Origin: Vicinamibacterales bacterium | Lineage (GTDB): Bacteria; Acidobacteriota; Vicinamibacteria; Vicinamibacterales; JAKQTR01 | Assembly (NCBI GenBank): GCA_025456345.1 | Contig: JALOKU010000006.1 | Coordinates: 1-64,000, forward strand | Reading direction: 5' to 3' | Length of the DNA: 64,000 nt | Shown: positions 1-11,252 of the stretch, in pieces | How positions within the stretch are numbered: position 1 is the stretch's first letter | Layout: each line of letters starts with the position of its first letter | Program-made: the position numbers and the translations under genes | Notes under the pieces: generated by a model | What the model saw: the letters and a program-made list of their open reading frames with translations, nothing else | Told to the model about the DNA's origin: nothing | Databases searched by the model: none

Positions 1-575
1 TCCAGGGCCAGGGCCCCGATCACGCGGGCCCGGCCGCCGTCGGCGGCGGTCAGGAGCGACACGACCTGCCACGGCTGGAACACGCGCACGCCGCGGCCGA
101 CGACTTCCTTCGAGAGCGCGTCGACCATCTGCTGCGACGTCCGAGGGCCCGCCGACGTGGCGCGGCCGCGCTCGTCGTGGTCGGTGCGATAGCCCGGGTA
201 TCCGCCGTACCGATCGTGGGGGAACGGCACGCCCGCTTGGACGAGGCGGTAGAACGCCTGGGCCGAGTGCCTGGCTTCGCTGAGCGCGATGTCGCCGTGC
301 ATGCTGCCGCCGGCGAAGAGATCCTCGGCCAGCAGGCGTGCCGAATCCGGCACCCGGCCGTCGAGCGAGAGCTTGTAGTAGGTCTGCTTGTCGGAGCCCG
401 CGTGAGCGGACGTGCCGCCGCCCCAGCTCTCGGTCACAAGCGCGATGTCCGGCTGACCGAAGTCGCCGAGCCAGACCGCGGCGCCCAGGGCGGCCGCGCC
501 GGACCCGATGACGAGCGTGTTGACGCTGTACACCGGCATCGGCGACCCGGCCACCGTCACGCGGTCTTCGATCAT
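1..575 (-). CDS. FAD-dependent oxidoreductase, succinate dehydrogenase/fumarate reductase flavoprotein-like (C-terminus outside window)
   Basis: Reverse-strand reading from ATG at 575 gives MIEDRVTVAGSPMPVYSVNTLVIGSGAAALGAAVWLGDFG..., a GxGxxA dinucleotide-binding motif. Overlaps the upstream gene stop by ATGA. This frame is not in the supplied track. Confidence 0.75.
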   Translation of the reverse strand, partial: MIEDRVTVAGSPMPVYSVNTLVIGSGAAALGAAVWLGDFGQPDIALVTESWGGGTSAHAGSDKQTYYKLSLDGRVPDSARLLAEDLFAGGSMHGDIALSEARHSAQAFYRLVQAGVPFPHDRYGGYPGYRTDHDERGRATSAGPRTSQQMVDALSKEVVGRGVRVFQPWQVVSLLTAADGGRARVIGALAL

Positions 576-1924
576 GGCGGGCTCCCTGCCGCGTTCGTTG
601 CGCGGCGGTGCAGGGCCGAATAGAGCGGGTGGTCGCGCACGGCGCATCCGGCCGTGCTGCCCATGCGCATCAACTCGGTACAGCGCGAGCAGGCGATGCA
701 GCACTTCACCGGATCGAGCGCGCCGCGCGCCATCAGGTCGGCCGGCGCGTCGGGGTACGCGAACATCCCGCGGCCGAGGCCGGCCAGTTGCGCACCGCCG
801 GCCTTCAGGAGAGCCGCGGCCACGGGCGGCCAGAATTGCCGCAGCCACGACAGTCCCGTCGCAACCACGGGCACCGACGGCACCTCGGCCTGGATGGCGG
901 CCCCCAGTGCGAGCAGGCGGGACACGCCGATGAGCGGGTGCTCGGGCGGCGGCGCCGTGCCTGCGACCGGCCGGTCGAACGGCCGGTTGATGTGCGGGCC
1001 GTACGTCGGGATGCCGGCCGTGACATTCAGCAGGGCGCACCCTGCGTCGCGAAGCCTCCTGGCGAGCCCCTTCGGCTCGTCGAGATCGAGGCCGGCGCCG
1101 CCATCGGCCGGCACGCCGAATCCATAGGGGAACGGCACGCCGTCGGTCGCGTTGAGCCTGACGGCAATCGCCAGATCCGGCACCTCCGCGCGCACGGCCG
1201 AGACGATGTCCATCAGCAGCCGGATGCGGTGCTCGAACGGCCCGCCGTAGCGGCTGTTGGTGCGTGTGTGCGCCCCGAGCAGTTCGTGGAGGAGGTAGCC
1301 ATGGCACGCCTTGATATCGACGGCGTCGAATCCCGCCCGGGCCGCCAGCCTGGCGGCGTCCACGAACCGGCTCACGAGTCCGTCAAGCTCCCCATCGGTC
1401 CATGCTGGCAGCGTTTCGCGATCGAGATAGGGATTGTGACACGCCGCGCGGCGCTCGCCGGGAGGGGCCGTCCTGCTGAAGCGGCCCGAGTGAGTCAACT
1501 GCAGAACGAGATAGGGCTCGTGCGCCGGTCCGAAGCGCTGCCGCGCAGCGATTCTCGTGACGCCGACGAGATGGCGGAAGGCGGGCGCGGTCGCCGGCGT
1601 GATGAACAACTGCCTCGGGTTCGCGCGGCCATCCCCGAGGACGCTGGTCGCTTCGAACCAGATCAGGCCCGCCCCTCCGGCGCCGAATCGCTCGTAGCGG
1701 CGCACGGTGAGGTCGGCCGGCGCGCCCTCCGGCGTGCTGTCGCAGCCTTCCATCGGCTGGGCGGCGATCCGGTTCGGCACGCGCCGCCCGCCGACCACGG
1801 TCTCTTCGAACAGCACCCCGATGTCCTGGTCGAAGGGCAGTTCCGCGCCGAGTTCTTCGGCCTTTCGGCGCAGGGCGTCGGCCGTCCTGAACGCGAACCG
1901 GTCGGCCACCGGCTGGCTGTTCAT
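572..1924 (-). CDS. NADH:flavin oxidoreductase / old yellow enzyme family with Fe-S cysteine motif
   Basis: MNSQPVADRF... start within ORF 572..2323; OYE TIM-barrel motifs (AAQPMEGCDS, HSGRFSR, CHGYLLHELL, NSRYGG) and C-terminal KCCIACSRCTELM...C cluster as in 2,4-dienoyl-CoA reductase/TMADH-type enzymes. Confidence 0.88.
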   Translation of the reverse strand: MNSQPVADRFAFRTADALRRKAEELGAELPFDQDIGVLFEETVVGGRRVPNRIAAQPMEGCDSTPEGAPADLTVRRYERFGAGGAGLIWFEATSVLGDGRANPRQLFITPATAPAFRHLVGVTRIAARQRFGPAHEPYLVLQLTHSGRFSRTAPPGERRAACHNPYLDRETLPAWTDGELDGLVSRFVDAARLAARAGFDAVDIKACHGYLLHELLGAHTRTNSRYGGPFEHRIRLLMDIVSAVRAEVPDLAIAVRLNATDGVPFPYGFGVPADGGAGLDLDEPKGLARRLRDAGCALLNVTAGIPTYGPHINRPFDRPVAGTAPPPEHPLIGVSRLLALGAAIQAEVPSVPVVATGLSWLRQFWPPVAAALLKAGGAQLAGLGRGMFAYPDAPADLMARGALDPVKCCIACSRCTELMRMGSTAGCAVRDHPLYSALHRRATNAAGSPP

Positions 1925-2943
1925 GATGACGCCTCCGCGACGGTGGACACCGAGTCGGCCAGTCGTCGAAGCTGGCGAAGGTCGTGGGCGATTCTGGACT
2001 CGCACACGCCGGGCCACTCGGCGCGCTCGAGCGGGCGGCAGCCGGGATTGGCCTGGGCCGTGTCGGCCAGTTCGAGCAACGCCCTCAATTCCGCGCCGGC
2101 CAGATCCGGGAATCGCGACATGAAGGCTGGGTCGTGAATCGGCAGGCGGAAGCGTCCGCCGTGATCCTCCACGGAGAGGTGCACGGGCCGCTCCAGCGCG
2201 CCGAGCAGGCGGATGATGGCGGCAAGATCGATGACGCCCGCGCCGAGGGCCACGGGAAACGTCGCGAGTCCGTCGCGGGAGCTGAGGACGCCGCCGTCTT
2301 TCATGTGCGTGCTGACGACCCACGGCAGCAGCCGCCGGGTTGCCATGATCGGGTGTTCGATCATCGTCATCAGGTTCATCGTATCAAGGCAGATGCCCAG
2401 CCATCCGCCCGGTTCGGCCTCGCACATGTCGAACAGGCGGAGCAGTTCGAACGACGTGAACTCGAAGTGCGTCTCGATGGCGAGCACGGCGCCATGGTCG
2501 CGCCACATCGTCTCCTGGACACGCAGCGCGTCGGCCGTGTCGCGCAGGAGCACCTCGGTGGGAGGGTTCGCGGCGTCCCACCGCATCAGTCCGCCCGAGC
2601 ATGACCGGACGACGGTTGCGCCGATCGCGGCCGCCTCCCGGGCCGCGCCGCGGTTGATCTCGAAGAGGTCCGTCCGCGCCCAGGACGTCATGTCGCGGGG
2701 AATGTGCTGCGCGCCGCCCCATTCGAGATACAGGCCGTGCTCGACCGCGAAGGCGCGGATGGCCTCCAACGACGAGGCATCCATCCGGCCTTGCCATTCG
2801 GGCGCCAGGCCCGAAAACGCCACGCCGTCGGCCCGGTGGGCCAGGGCCCACTCGAGCGTGTCGAGCGGCGACAATCCGAGCGGGAACAGGCCGTAGTTGT
2901 CGAGGCCGACACGCCAGGCGCGCGTGGATGCAGCGCGGCTCAT
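1921..2943 (-). CDS. sugar phosphate isomerase/epimerase-like TIM-barrel protein
   Basis: 340 aa ORF; AP endonuclease 2-like/xylose isomerase-like pattern (DNYGLFPLGLSPLDTLEWA, AIETHFEFTS, GICLDTMN, HMKDG, LSVEDHGG). Confidence 0.8.
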   Translation of the reverse strand: MSRAASTRAWRVGLDNYGLFPLGLSPLDTLEWALAHRADGVAFSGLAPEWQGRMDASSLEAIRAFAVEHGLYLEWGGAQHIPRDMTSWARTDLFEINRGAAREAAAIGATVVRSCSGGLMRWDAANPPTEVLLRDTADALRVQETMWRDHGAVLAIETHFEFTSFELLRLFDMCEAEPGGWLGICLDTMNLMTMIEHPIMATRRLLPWVVSTHMKDGGVLSSRDGLATFPVALGAGVIDLAAIIRLLGALERPVHLSVEDHGGRFRLPIHDPAFMSRFPDLAGAELRALLELADTAQANPGCRPLERAEWPGVCESRIAHDLRQLRRLADSVSTVAEASS

Positions 2944-5048
2944 CGGACCGTCACCATGGCCCAGAGCAGCAGGATCACGACGCCCACGAGCGCCCAGGTG
3001 CCGAAGAAGCCGATGTAGTCGCTCCGGGCCGGCTTCAGGATTTCCCAGTTCCTGCCCTTGAACACCTTGTCAGACTCGAACTGCCCGGGGTTGGCGGCCG
3101 CCGCGGCCAACGCCGCGGCCTCAGCCTCGGGTGTCGCCTGCACCGGCGTGTGGACCTTGGCGAAGAAGCGGTCGAGCGCCGCGCGCGGCTCCGGGCGCGT
3201 GAACCACGAGAACGCCGCCAGCGCCAGGAACGGGAAGAGCGCATCGAAGTAGAAGCGCGCGGCGACCAGTTGCGGTTTGGACCAGCGCGTGAAATCGACG
3301 CCGAACCAGCTCATCACCCACAACTCCGCATGAAATCGCCCGCGCCCTTCCTTCACGGCCTGCGGGTGCTCCGGATCGATCGGCACGACCTTCTCGAAGA
3401 ACACGCCGACCGGCGGCATCGTCTGCGTCCGGGTGACGGAGTCACCCGCGCGCGCCGCGCGGCCCGCGGCCACGTCGTCATGCGTGGCGGGAGCCGTGGA
3501 GGAGACCTCCCGCGGCGCGGTTTCGAGCAGCCACGCCGGGTTCAGGCGCGCCGCGTCGATGCGGGGGAAGGCCGTGGGAATCGCCGCGTAGAGCAGGATG
3601 CAGATGGCCACCTGCCAGATGACCGCCCATCTCGTCACCCGGCGCCACACGAATCCGAGCCAGATCGACGCACCGAAGATCGCCGGCACCGAGATGATGT
3701 ACTGGAAGAGCTCCAGCAGGTTCTCCGCGGTCATGGCCACGAGGATTGCGCCGGCAAGGGTCACCGCGATGACCGCGCGGCCGACCGCCATGTAGTGCCT
3801 GTCGCTTCTGTCCGGGACGAGCGGCTTGTACAGGTTCCTGATGAACAGCGCCGCGTGCGCCACGGCGGACGCGTCCAGCGTCGACATGTTGGCGGCGAGC
3901 ACTCCGACGAGCATCAAGCCGATGGCTCCCGGCGGCAGCAGATCACGCGTCATCACGCCCCAGATGAGATCCGGATCGTGCAGCGTCCCCGCGTAGAGGC
4001 CGATGGCGATGAGCCCGGCGAGCGCCCAGAAGAGCATCAGCACGCGCTTCGCGAACATGCCGCCGATCATGCCGATGCGCGCGGTGAATTCATTGGTGGC
4101 CGAGCCGGCGGTCTGCATGCCCGACACGACGGCGACAATCGAGACGAGGTTCGCGAGCACCATCGCGACGACCGTGTACCAGGCGTACTCGCTGAGTGAC
4201 GCCGAGCCGAACAGGGCGAACATGTGCGCCGGCACCGCGGCGTGCAGCCCCTCGAACCCGCCCAGCTTCGCGAGGCCGACCGGCACGAGGATGACCGAGA
4301 AGATGATGATGAGCACCCCCTGGATGCCGTCGGTGATGGCCGCGGCGCGGAATCCGCCCATCATCGTGTAGGCGCCGACCACGATCGCGTAGACCAGGAA
4401 GAACCAGACCGGGTTGACGTGCGAGACGAAGGAGCGCAGTTCGCCTCGCTGCTGCTTGTGCCGGAGCAGGACCCAGCGCGTCTCCTGCGCGGGCGTGAGG
4501 CCGGCCGGCCGAGCGCCGTCGAGCTGGCGGAACTCCCGGAACTCCTCGATGCTCGCGCGTTCGGCGGGCGTGCACTGCTCGATGGCCTTCGGCGTCATCG
4601 CCACCATCGTCTTGCCCGCGACCAGCATGCCGATGCCCCCGCCGATGAACGCGGAGAGCGCGAGCGTGAAGACGGCGTACGCCGCCGCGAGGAACGGGCT
4701 GCCGAAGCGCTCCGCGTAGTAGTCGCCGATGGTCGTGAGGCGCACCCGGCGGAAGAACATGGTGCTGATCCAGTAGAACGGCGTCAGGAAGAGCACGAGC
4801 GACTGGATCCACATGCCGCCGATGCCTTGCCGGTACACCTCGCGCGACACGGCGACGGCCTGGTCGGCGTTGGTCGAGCAGCCGAAATTCAGGAAGAACT
4901 GATAGACCTTGCCCAGCTTGCGCCCGGCCAGGAAGAAGTCGTCCATGCCCGCGGATGCGCGGCCGACTTTCAGCCCAATCCACACCACTGCCGCCAGGTA
5001 GACGGCGATGATCGCGAGATCGACGGCATGGAGGCCCCAGAGATACAT
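2940..5048 (-). CDS. sodium:solute symporter (SSS) family protein
   Basis: 702 aa polytopic protein, MYLWGLHAVDLAIIAVYLAAVVWIGLKVGRASAGMDDFFLAGRKLG..., TIGDYYAERFGSP, AYTMMGGFRAAAITDGIQG. Confidence 0.9.
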   Translation of the reverse strand: MYLWGLHAVDLAIIAVYLAAVVWIGLKVGRASAGMDDFFLAGRKLGKVYQFFLNFGCSTNADQAVAVSREVYRQGIGGMWIQSLVLFLTPFYWISTMFFRRVRLTTIGDYYAERFGSPFLAAAYAVFTLALSAFIGGGIGMLVAGKTMVAMTPKAIEQCTPAERASIEEFREFRQLDGARPAGLTPAQETRWVLLRHKQQRGELRSFVSHVNPVWFFLVYAIVVGAYTMMGGFRAAAITDGIQGVLIIIFSVILVPVGLAKLGGFEGLHAAVPAHMFALFGSASLSEYAWYTVVAMVLANLVSIVAVVSGMQTAGSATNEFTARIGMIGGMFAKRVLMLFWALAGLIAIGLYAGTLHDPDLIWGVMTRDLLPPGAIGLMLVGVLAANMSTLDASAVAHAALFIRNLYKPLVPDRSDRHYMAVGRAVIAVTLAGAILVAMTAENLLELFQYIISVPAIFGASIWLGFVWRRVTRWAVIWQVAICILLYAAIPTAFPRIDAARLNPAWLLETAPREVSSTAPATHDDVAAGRAARAGDSVTRTQTMPPVGVFFEKVVPIDPEHPQAVKEGRGRFHAELWVMSWFGVDFTRWSKPQLVAARFYFDALFPFLALAAFSWFTRPEPRAALDRFFAKVHTPVQATPEAEAAALAAAAANPGQFESDKVFKGRNWEILKPARSDYIGFFGTWALVGVVILLLWAMVTVR

Positions 5049-5437
5049 GGATCGCGCGCCTCAGCCCCCGTGCCGGGACAGCACGAAGGGCGAGCAGATT
5101 GTGGCAACCGCAGGGAAGGGAGTCAACCGGCGAATCGGCCGGCGAATCGGCCTTGACTTCAACGGCGCGCGGCGCGATTATTCCACCCAGGGAAACCGCC
5201 CCCCACCGACAACCTGCCGCCGCGACGCATCGACGGAGCACGCCATCGCGCCCGTCGTGATCGTACGCCCCCATCGCGCCCCCGCGGTGATCGAGGTCGT
5301 TTCCGCCCGTCAGCTGGGAGGCAGTCGAGGATGCGCAGCCTGCGCTTCCCGCACTCGACGTTCGTGTGACACGTCGTGGGAGTCGCGGAGCTGCGTACGT
5401 TTCGAGCCGAGGTGCAGAATCCCGAAGGAGGTAGTCG

Positions 5438-7555
5438 ATGGTGCGTCTTTCACGGTTGTCACGAGCGGTCCGGCCGCCGATGCCGAGGGTCTGGGCCATC
5501 GCTTCGCTGACCCTGGTGCTGGCGGCTGGCGCGCTTCCCGCACCTGCCGCAGCCCAACCACCCGGAACGATACAGACGGTGGCGGGCACCGGCGTCTGGG
5601 GAAGCAGCGGCGACGGCGGGCCGGCCACTTCGGCACGGATCCAGGAAATCTACGGCATCGCGGTGGACAAGGACGGCAGTCTCTACTTGACGGGGCTCGC
5701 CTCGAACACCGTCCGAAAGGTGACCGCGTCGGACGGCATCATCTCGAGGGTGGCAGGGACCGGCGTTGGCTGGGGATCCACTGGCGACGGCGGGCCGGCC
5801 ACGGCGGCGAACCTGGGCGGTCCGATTCGTGTGGCAGTGGATGCGGATTACAACCTCTACATCTCGGAGTACCTCTACTACAAGATCAGGAAGGTCAGCG
5901 GGGCGTCCGGCCTCATCGGGACGGTGGTGGGAACAGGCATCCCGAACTACAACGGCGAAAACATCCCCGCGGCGACTGCCCAAATCCACGACCCGTGGGG
6001 CATCGCTGTGAGTCCGAACGGGGACTATTATTTCGCGGTGGGCAGCGGCCCACGGATTCGGAAGGTCACAGCGGCGACTGGCCTGATCTCGACCGTGGCC
6101 GGGACTGGCGTCAACGGGGATAGCGGAGACGGCGGGCCGGCGACGTCCGCGCAGTTCATGGACCCGAGGGCCGTCGCACTCGACCCGGCCGGCAACCTCT
6201 TCATTCTGGACTATCGCGCGTGCCGAGTCCGGATGGTCGACGCCGCGACGCAGATCATCACGACAGTAGCCGGGACGGGATCCTGCGGATTCAGCGGCGA
6301 CAGGGGTCCGGCGACCCTGGCGCAATTGAACTGGCCGTATGGCCTCGCGACCGATGCGGCCGGAGACATCTACATCGCCGACACCGACAACCTCCGCATC
6401 CGCCACGTGTCGGCGGCGACGGGCATCATCTCGACCATCGCGGGCGTTGGTTCGTCGGGCAGCGGTGGCGACGCCGGACCGGCCACACTGGCGCAGTTCA
6501 TCAGGCCGGTGGATGTGGCGGTGGACGCCTGGGGAAATGTGTTCGTCGCGGATGCCAGCGACAACCGCATCCGGATGATCACGCCCCGTGACCTCCCGGT
6601 GATCACGTGGGCCAACCCGTCTGCGATCAGTTCGGCCACGCCGCTCGGTGCGGCGCAGTTGAACGCGACGGCGAACGTTCCGGGCACCTTCGTGTACGAC
6701 CCGCCAGCCGGGACGGTGTTGAGCGCCGGCGCGGGGCAGCTACTGTCGGTCACATTCATTCCCGACGACCTGGGCGCTTACGCCCCGGCCCTTGCGACGG
6801 TCGCCATTGACGTCAATGTCGGCCCGGTGAACGGCCCGCCGTACAGGCTGACAATCACCCCGCCGACGGGCGGCAAGGTGCACGGCGCCGGGATCAACTG
6901 CGGCGCGGGCGGCACGGCGTGCACGGTGACGATGCCGGCGGCGATGTCGCTTGGCCTGGAGGCGACGCCGAGCGCCGGGTACACGTTCACGGCGTGGCAG
7001 CGGCACGACGCCGGCGTATTCGCTGGCGCTGAATGGCGCGCGTACCTGCAGCGCCATCTTCACGCCGGCGGGGGGCACATCGGCGTACCAGTTGACCATC
7101 GCGCCGGCGCCGACCGGCGGGGCGGTTAGCGGGCATGGCCTCGCCTGTGGCGCGGGTGGGGTGACGTGCCAGGTGGCATTCGGCAGTGCGACCACGGCCA
7201 CGCTGACCGCCACGCCGAGTTCGGGGTATGCGTTCACGAGTTGGGGCGGGGCGTGCGCGGGCACGGCTCCCACCACCACCGTCCTGGTGGACGCGGCGCG
7301 GACCTGCACGGCGACGTTCGCGGCGACGGGCGGAGGGCCGGTGACGGGCCCGCCGTACACGCTGACGGTGACACCGGCGGCGGGCGGGGTGATTCGGGCC
7401 GCGGGCATCGCCTGCGGCGCGGGCGGCACGGCGGGTACACGTTCACGGCGTGGACCGGGGACTGCAGCGGCACGACGCCGGCATACCCGCTGGCGCTGAA
7501 TGGCGCGCGTACCTGCAGCGCCATCTTCACGCCGTCAGGAGGCGGCGGGCACTAA
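5438..7555 (+). CDS. secreted NHL-repeat protein with C-terminal InlB-B-like repeats; reading frame interrupted twice
   Basis: SD GAAGGAGG then ATG at 5438; signal peptide; repeated GTIQTVAGTGVWGSSGDGGPATSA-type NHL units. Frame changes near 6997 and returns near 7433 (ORFs 5438..7129, 6951..7499, 7166..7555). Confidence 0.8.
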
Positions 7556-7583
7556 CCCCGGAGCTCACGTCGGTTGAGGCGGA

Positions 7584-7613
7584 ATTGGGGTCAGACCCGG
7601 GTCTGACCCCAAT
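7584..7613. repeat. 30-bp perfect palindrome (REP-like or bidirectional terminator)
   Basis: attggggtcagaccc/gggtctgaccccaat between convergent genes. Confidence 0.85.
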
Positions 7614-7620
7614 CCGGTTT

Positions 7621-8904
7621 CTAGACGAGCGGCGTGGTACCCGGGACCGCCACCGGGTCCACCGGGTTCGGCCCGAACGCGTACTGCTTGGGCGACAGAT
7701 CGAGCTTCGACGTATTCATCGCCCACTCCCACGAGAACGCCCGGCCGGTGTAGGCGCTCATGCGGCCCATGATCGCGCACATCGTGCTCTCCGCGATCTG
7801 GCGGCCCTCATTCAGGGGCGCGCCCTTCCTGATCGACGCGATCAGATCGATGTGCTCCTGCACGTAGGGATTGATCTCCTCCGCCTCGAACGTCCAGGGC
7901 GACTGACCGGTGATTCGCGTGGCGCTCGACGTGCTCCACGCGACACCCTTCGTGCCGACGATCCGCTCCTCGACGCGGTCGTGGCAGCCCTTCGTCTGCC
8001 GGCAGGTACTGGCCGCGCGGACGCCGTTCGGGTACTCGAACTCCACGAAGAAGTGGTCGAAGATGTTGCCGTACTCCGGCGCCGTGCGCACCTGCCGTCC
8101 GCCCATGCCCATGACCGTCTTCGGCATCGCGCCCATCGCCCAGTTCACGACGTCGATATTGTGGACGTGCTGCTCGACAATGTGGTCGCCCGAGAGCCAG
8201 CTGAAATACAGCCAGTTCCGGCACTGCCACTCGATCTCGCTCATGTTGGGCTCGCGCAGCTTCACCCACAGGTCGCCCATGTTCCAGTAGCACTGGGCGG
8301 CGACGATGTCGCCAATCTGGCCGTCCTGGATGCGCTTCATCATCTCGAGGTAGCGCTTCTGGTGCCGGCGCTGCGTGCCGGCCACCACGGCGAGTTTCTT
8401 CTGGGCGGCAAGCTCCGCCGTCGCAATCACGGAGCGCACCCCCACCGGGTCGACGGCGACCGGCTTCTCCATGAAGACGTGCTTGCCGGCCTCGATCGCC
8501 GCCTTGAAGTGAATCGGCCGGAACCCGGGCGGCGCGGCCGTGACGATGAGGTTCACCTCGGGGACCGAGAGGACACCCTTGTAGTTGTCGAAGCCCGTGA
8601 AGCGGTTGGCCGCCGGCACCTTGACGCGGCCCGCGAATTCCTTGTTCAGCCGGGCCAGGCAGCTGTCGACGCGGTCTGGCACCAGGTCGCCGAGGGCCAC
8701 GATTTCGACCGCAGGGTCGGCCTTCAGGCAGTCGATGGCAGCGCCCGTACCGCGGCCGCCGCAGCCGATGACGCCCACCTTGAAGCTGTCCGACCCCTGG
8801 GCGAACACGCCGAAACCGGCGGGCAAACTCGCCGCGATCGAAGCCGCGGCTGCCGTCTTGACGAAGTCGCGCCGGGTGACCGACGTCTCATGCTGGTTGC
8901 TCAT
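7621..8904 (-). CDS. Gfo/Idh/MocA family oxidoreductase with Tat-type signal
   Basis: MSNQHETSVTRRDFVKTAAAASIAASLPAGFGVFAQGSDSFKVGVIGCGGRGTG...; EKPVAVDP motif. Confidence 0.9.
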   Translation of the reverse strand: MSNQHETSVTRRDFVKTAAAASIAASLPAGFGVFAQGSDSFKVGVIGCGGRGTGAAIDCLKADPAVEIVALGDLVPDRVDSCLARLNKEFAGRVKVPAANRFTGFDNYKGVLSVPEVNLIVTAAPPGFRPIHFKAAIEAGKHVFMEKPVAVDPVGVRSVIATAELAAQKKLAVVAGTQRRHQKRYLEMMKRIQDGQIGDIVAAQCYWNMGDLWVKLREPNMSEIEWQCRNWLYFSWLSGDHIVEQHVHNIDVVNWAMGAMPKTVMGMGGRQVRTAPEYGNIFDHFFVEFEYPNGVRAASTCRQTKGCHDRVEERIVGTKGVAWSTSSATRITGQSPWTFEAEEINPYVQEHIDLIASIRKGAPLNEGRQIAESTMCAIMGRMSAYTGRAFSWEWAMNTSKLDLSPKQYAFGPNPVDPVAVPGTTPLV

Positions 8905-8914
8905 TCCCTTCCCC

Positions 8915-9847
<933 letters not shown>

Positions 9848-9890
9848 GGGATGCCACCTCCTGCCGCCGCGCGGCGGCGCCGTGTGTCCG

Positions 9891-11252
9891 TCAGCGCGTA
9901 TCGATCGCCAGTACCGTGGCGTGCGGGTCGGGCGTGATGCCGCCCGACTGGACGGTCAAGACGCCGGCCTTCTGGGCGAATTCGAGCGGCCGGTTGCCGG
10001 CGAGCAGCCGGACCGCCCTCACGTTCGCGCCGACGCCAGGCACCGTGAGCGGGCTCTGGGCCGGCCAGTCGAACACGTGCAGGAAGATCGTGCCGTCCTT
10101 CGCCGTCGTGCGCGCGAACGGCAGCTGCTGCAGCGGCCCGTACGTGGTGCCGTAGATCGCCTCGCCGTTCACCTTCAGCCAGGCGCCGATGGCCAGCAGC
10201 CGCTCCTCGAACTCCGGCTGAATCGCGCCTTCGGGCGTCGGCCCGACGTTGAGCAGGAAGTTCCCGCCGCGTGAAGCCACCTCCACAAGTGTGCGAATCA
10301 ACTCCGTCGTCGACTTGAACGCCCGGTCGTTGGCGTTGTACGCCCACGTCTGGTTGATCGTCATGCATGTTTCCCAAGGCTGGAAGGCCTCGGGAGATGG
10401 CGGCTCCGCCGAGAGGCCAGCATCGTCCGGATTCGTCATGCCCACCCGGGCGCCCTTCACCGGAATGCCCTTCGGCAAGCGCTGCTCGGGGGTGACGAAG
10501 TCCGCCGTGAGGCCGACTCGGTTGTTCACGAGCGCCATCGGCTGCAGTTCGCGGATCGTACGGAGGAACCGCGTGCCGTCGTACTTCTCCTGCTGCCCCA
10601 GGCCGTCGAACCAGACGACGAACACGTCGCCGTAGCGGGTCAGCAGTTCGCGAACCTGCAGCTCCATGTACGACAGGTAGAGCGGCCACTCCGGCCGCGC
10701 GGGCTCACCGCGCCAGTTCTCGGAGGACGGGCGGGAGATGTCGCGGAAACCCGGGTGGTTCAGGTCCGGCGGCGAGTAGTAGAAGCCGAGGGGCATCTGG
10801 CCCTCGCGGGCCGCCTGCGCGAGCATCGCGGCGACGTCCTTGCCGTACGGCGTCTTCGTGATCTTGTAGTCGGTGAACGCCGAGTCGAACATGCAGAAGC
10901 CGTCGTGGTGCTTGCTCGTGAGCACCATGTAGCGCTGGCCGGCCGCGCGCGCGAGGCGCACCCAGGCCTTCGGGTCGAACGTCACCGGGTTGAACCGCTG
11001 GGGCAGGGCGCGGTACTCGGCCTCGGTGATGCCGCCGGACTTGGGCGGCGTCATGATCGGCCACGAGGCTTCGACGCTTGCGAGCGAGTAGGGGCCCCAG
11101 TGGATGAACATCCCGAACTTCAGGTCGTTGAAGCGCTTGAGGCGGTCTGCGGCGTCCCTGTCGCCGTCGGCGTAAGCCAGCCCCATGAGGCTCACGGCAG
11201 CGAGCACGGCGAGGGCGGCGCAGCCAGGTCGAAGCAACCGTGTCGCGGTCAT
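9891..11252 (-). CDS. alpha-L-fucosidase, GH29 family
   Basis: DLKFGMFIHWGPYSLASVEASWP, YMVLTSKHHDGFCMFDSAFTDY, GFYYSPPDLNHP, VVWFDG, GGNFLLNVGPTPEGAI are GH29 signatures. Confidence 0.93.
   Translation of the reverse strand: MTATRLLRPGCAALAVLAAVSLMGLAYADGDRDAADRLKRFNDLKFGMFIHWGPYSLASVEASWPIMTPPKSGGITEAEYRALPQRFNPVTFDPKAWVRLARAAGQRYMVLTSKHHDGFCMFDSAFTDYKITKTPYGKDVAAMLAQAAREGQMPLGFYYSPPDLNHPGFRDISRPSSENWRGEPARPEWPLYLSYMELQVRELLTRYGDVFVVWFDGLGQQEKYDGTRFLRTIRELQPMALVNNRVGLTADFVTPEQRLPKGIPVKGARVGMTNPDDAGLSAEPPSPEAFQPWETCMTINQTWAYNANDRAFKSTTELIRTLVEVASRGGNFLLNVGPTPEGAIQPEFEERLLAIGAWLKVNGEAIYGTTYGPLQQLPFARTTAKDGTIFLHVFDWPAQSPLTVPGVGANVRAVRLLAGNRPLEFAQKAGVLTVQSGGITPDPHATVLAIDTR

Noticed and set aside
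572-2323. 583-aa extent of the OYE ORF
   Set aside because: Residues upstream of MNSQPV are low-complexity and overlap the TIM-barrel gene; the ATGA start at 1924 is preferred.
5100-5160. cggcgaatcggc short tandem duplication
   Set aside because: Only two 12-bp units, no further structure.
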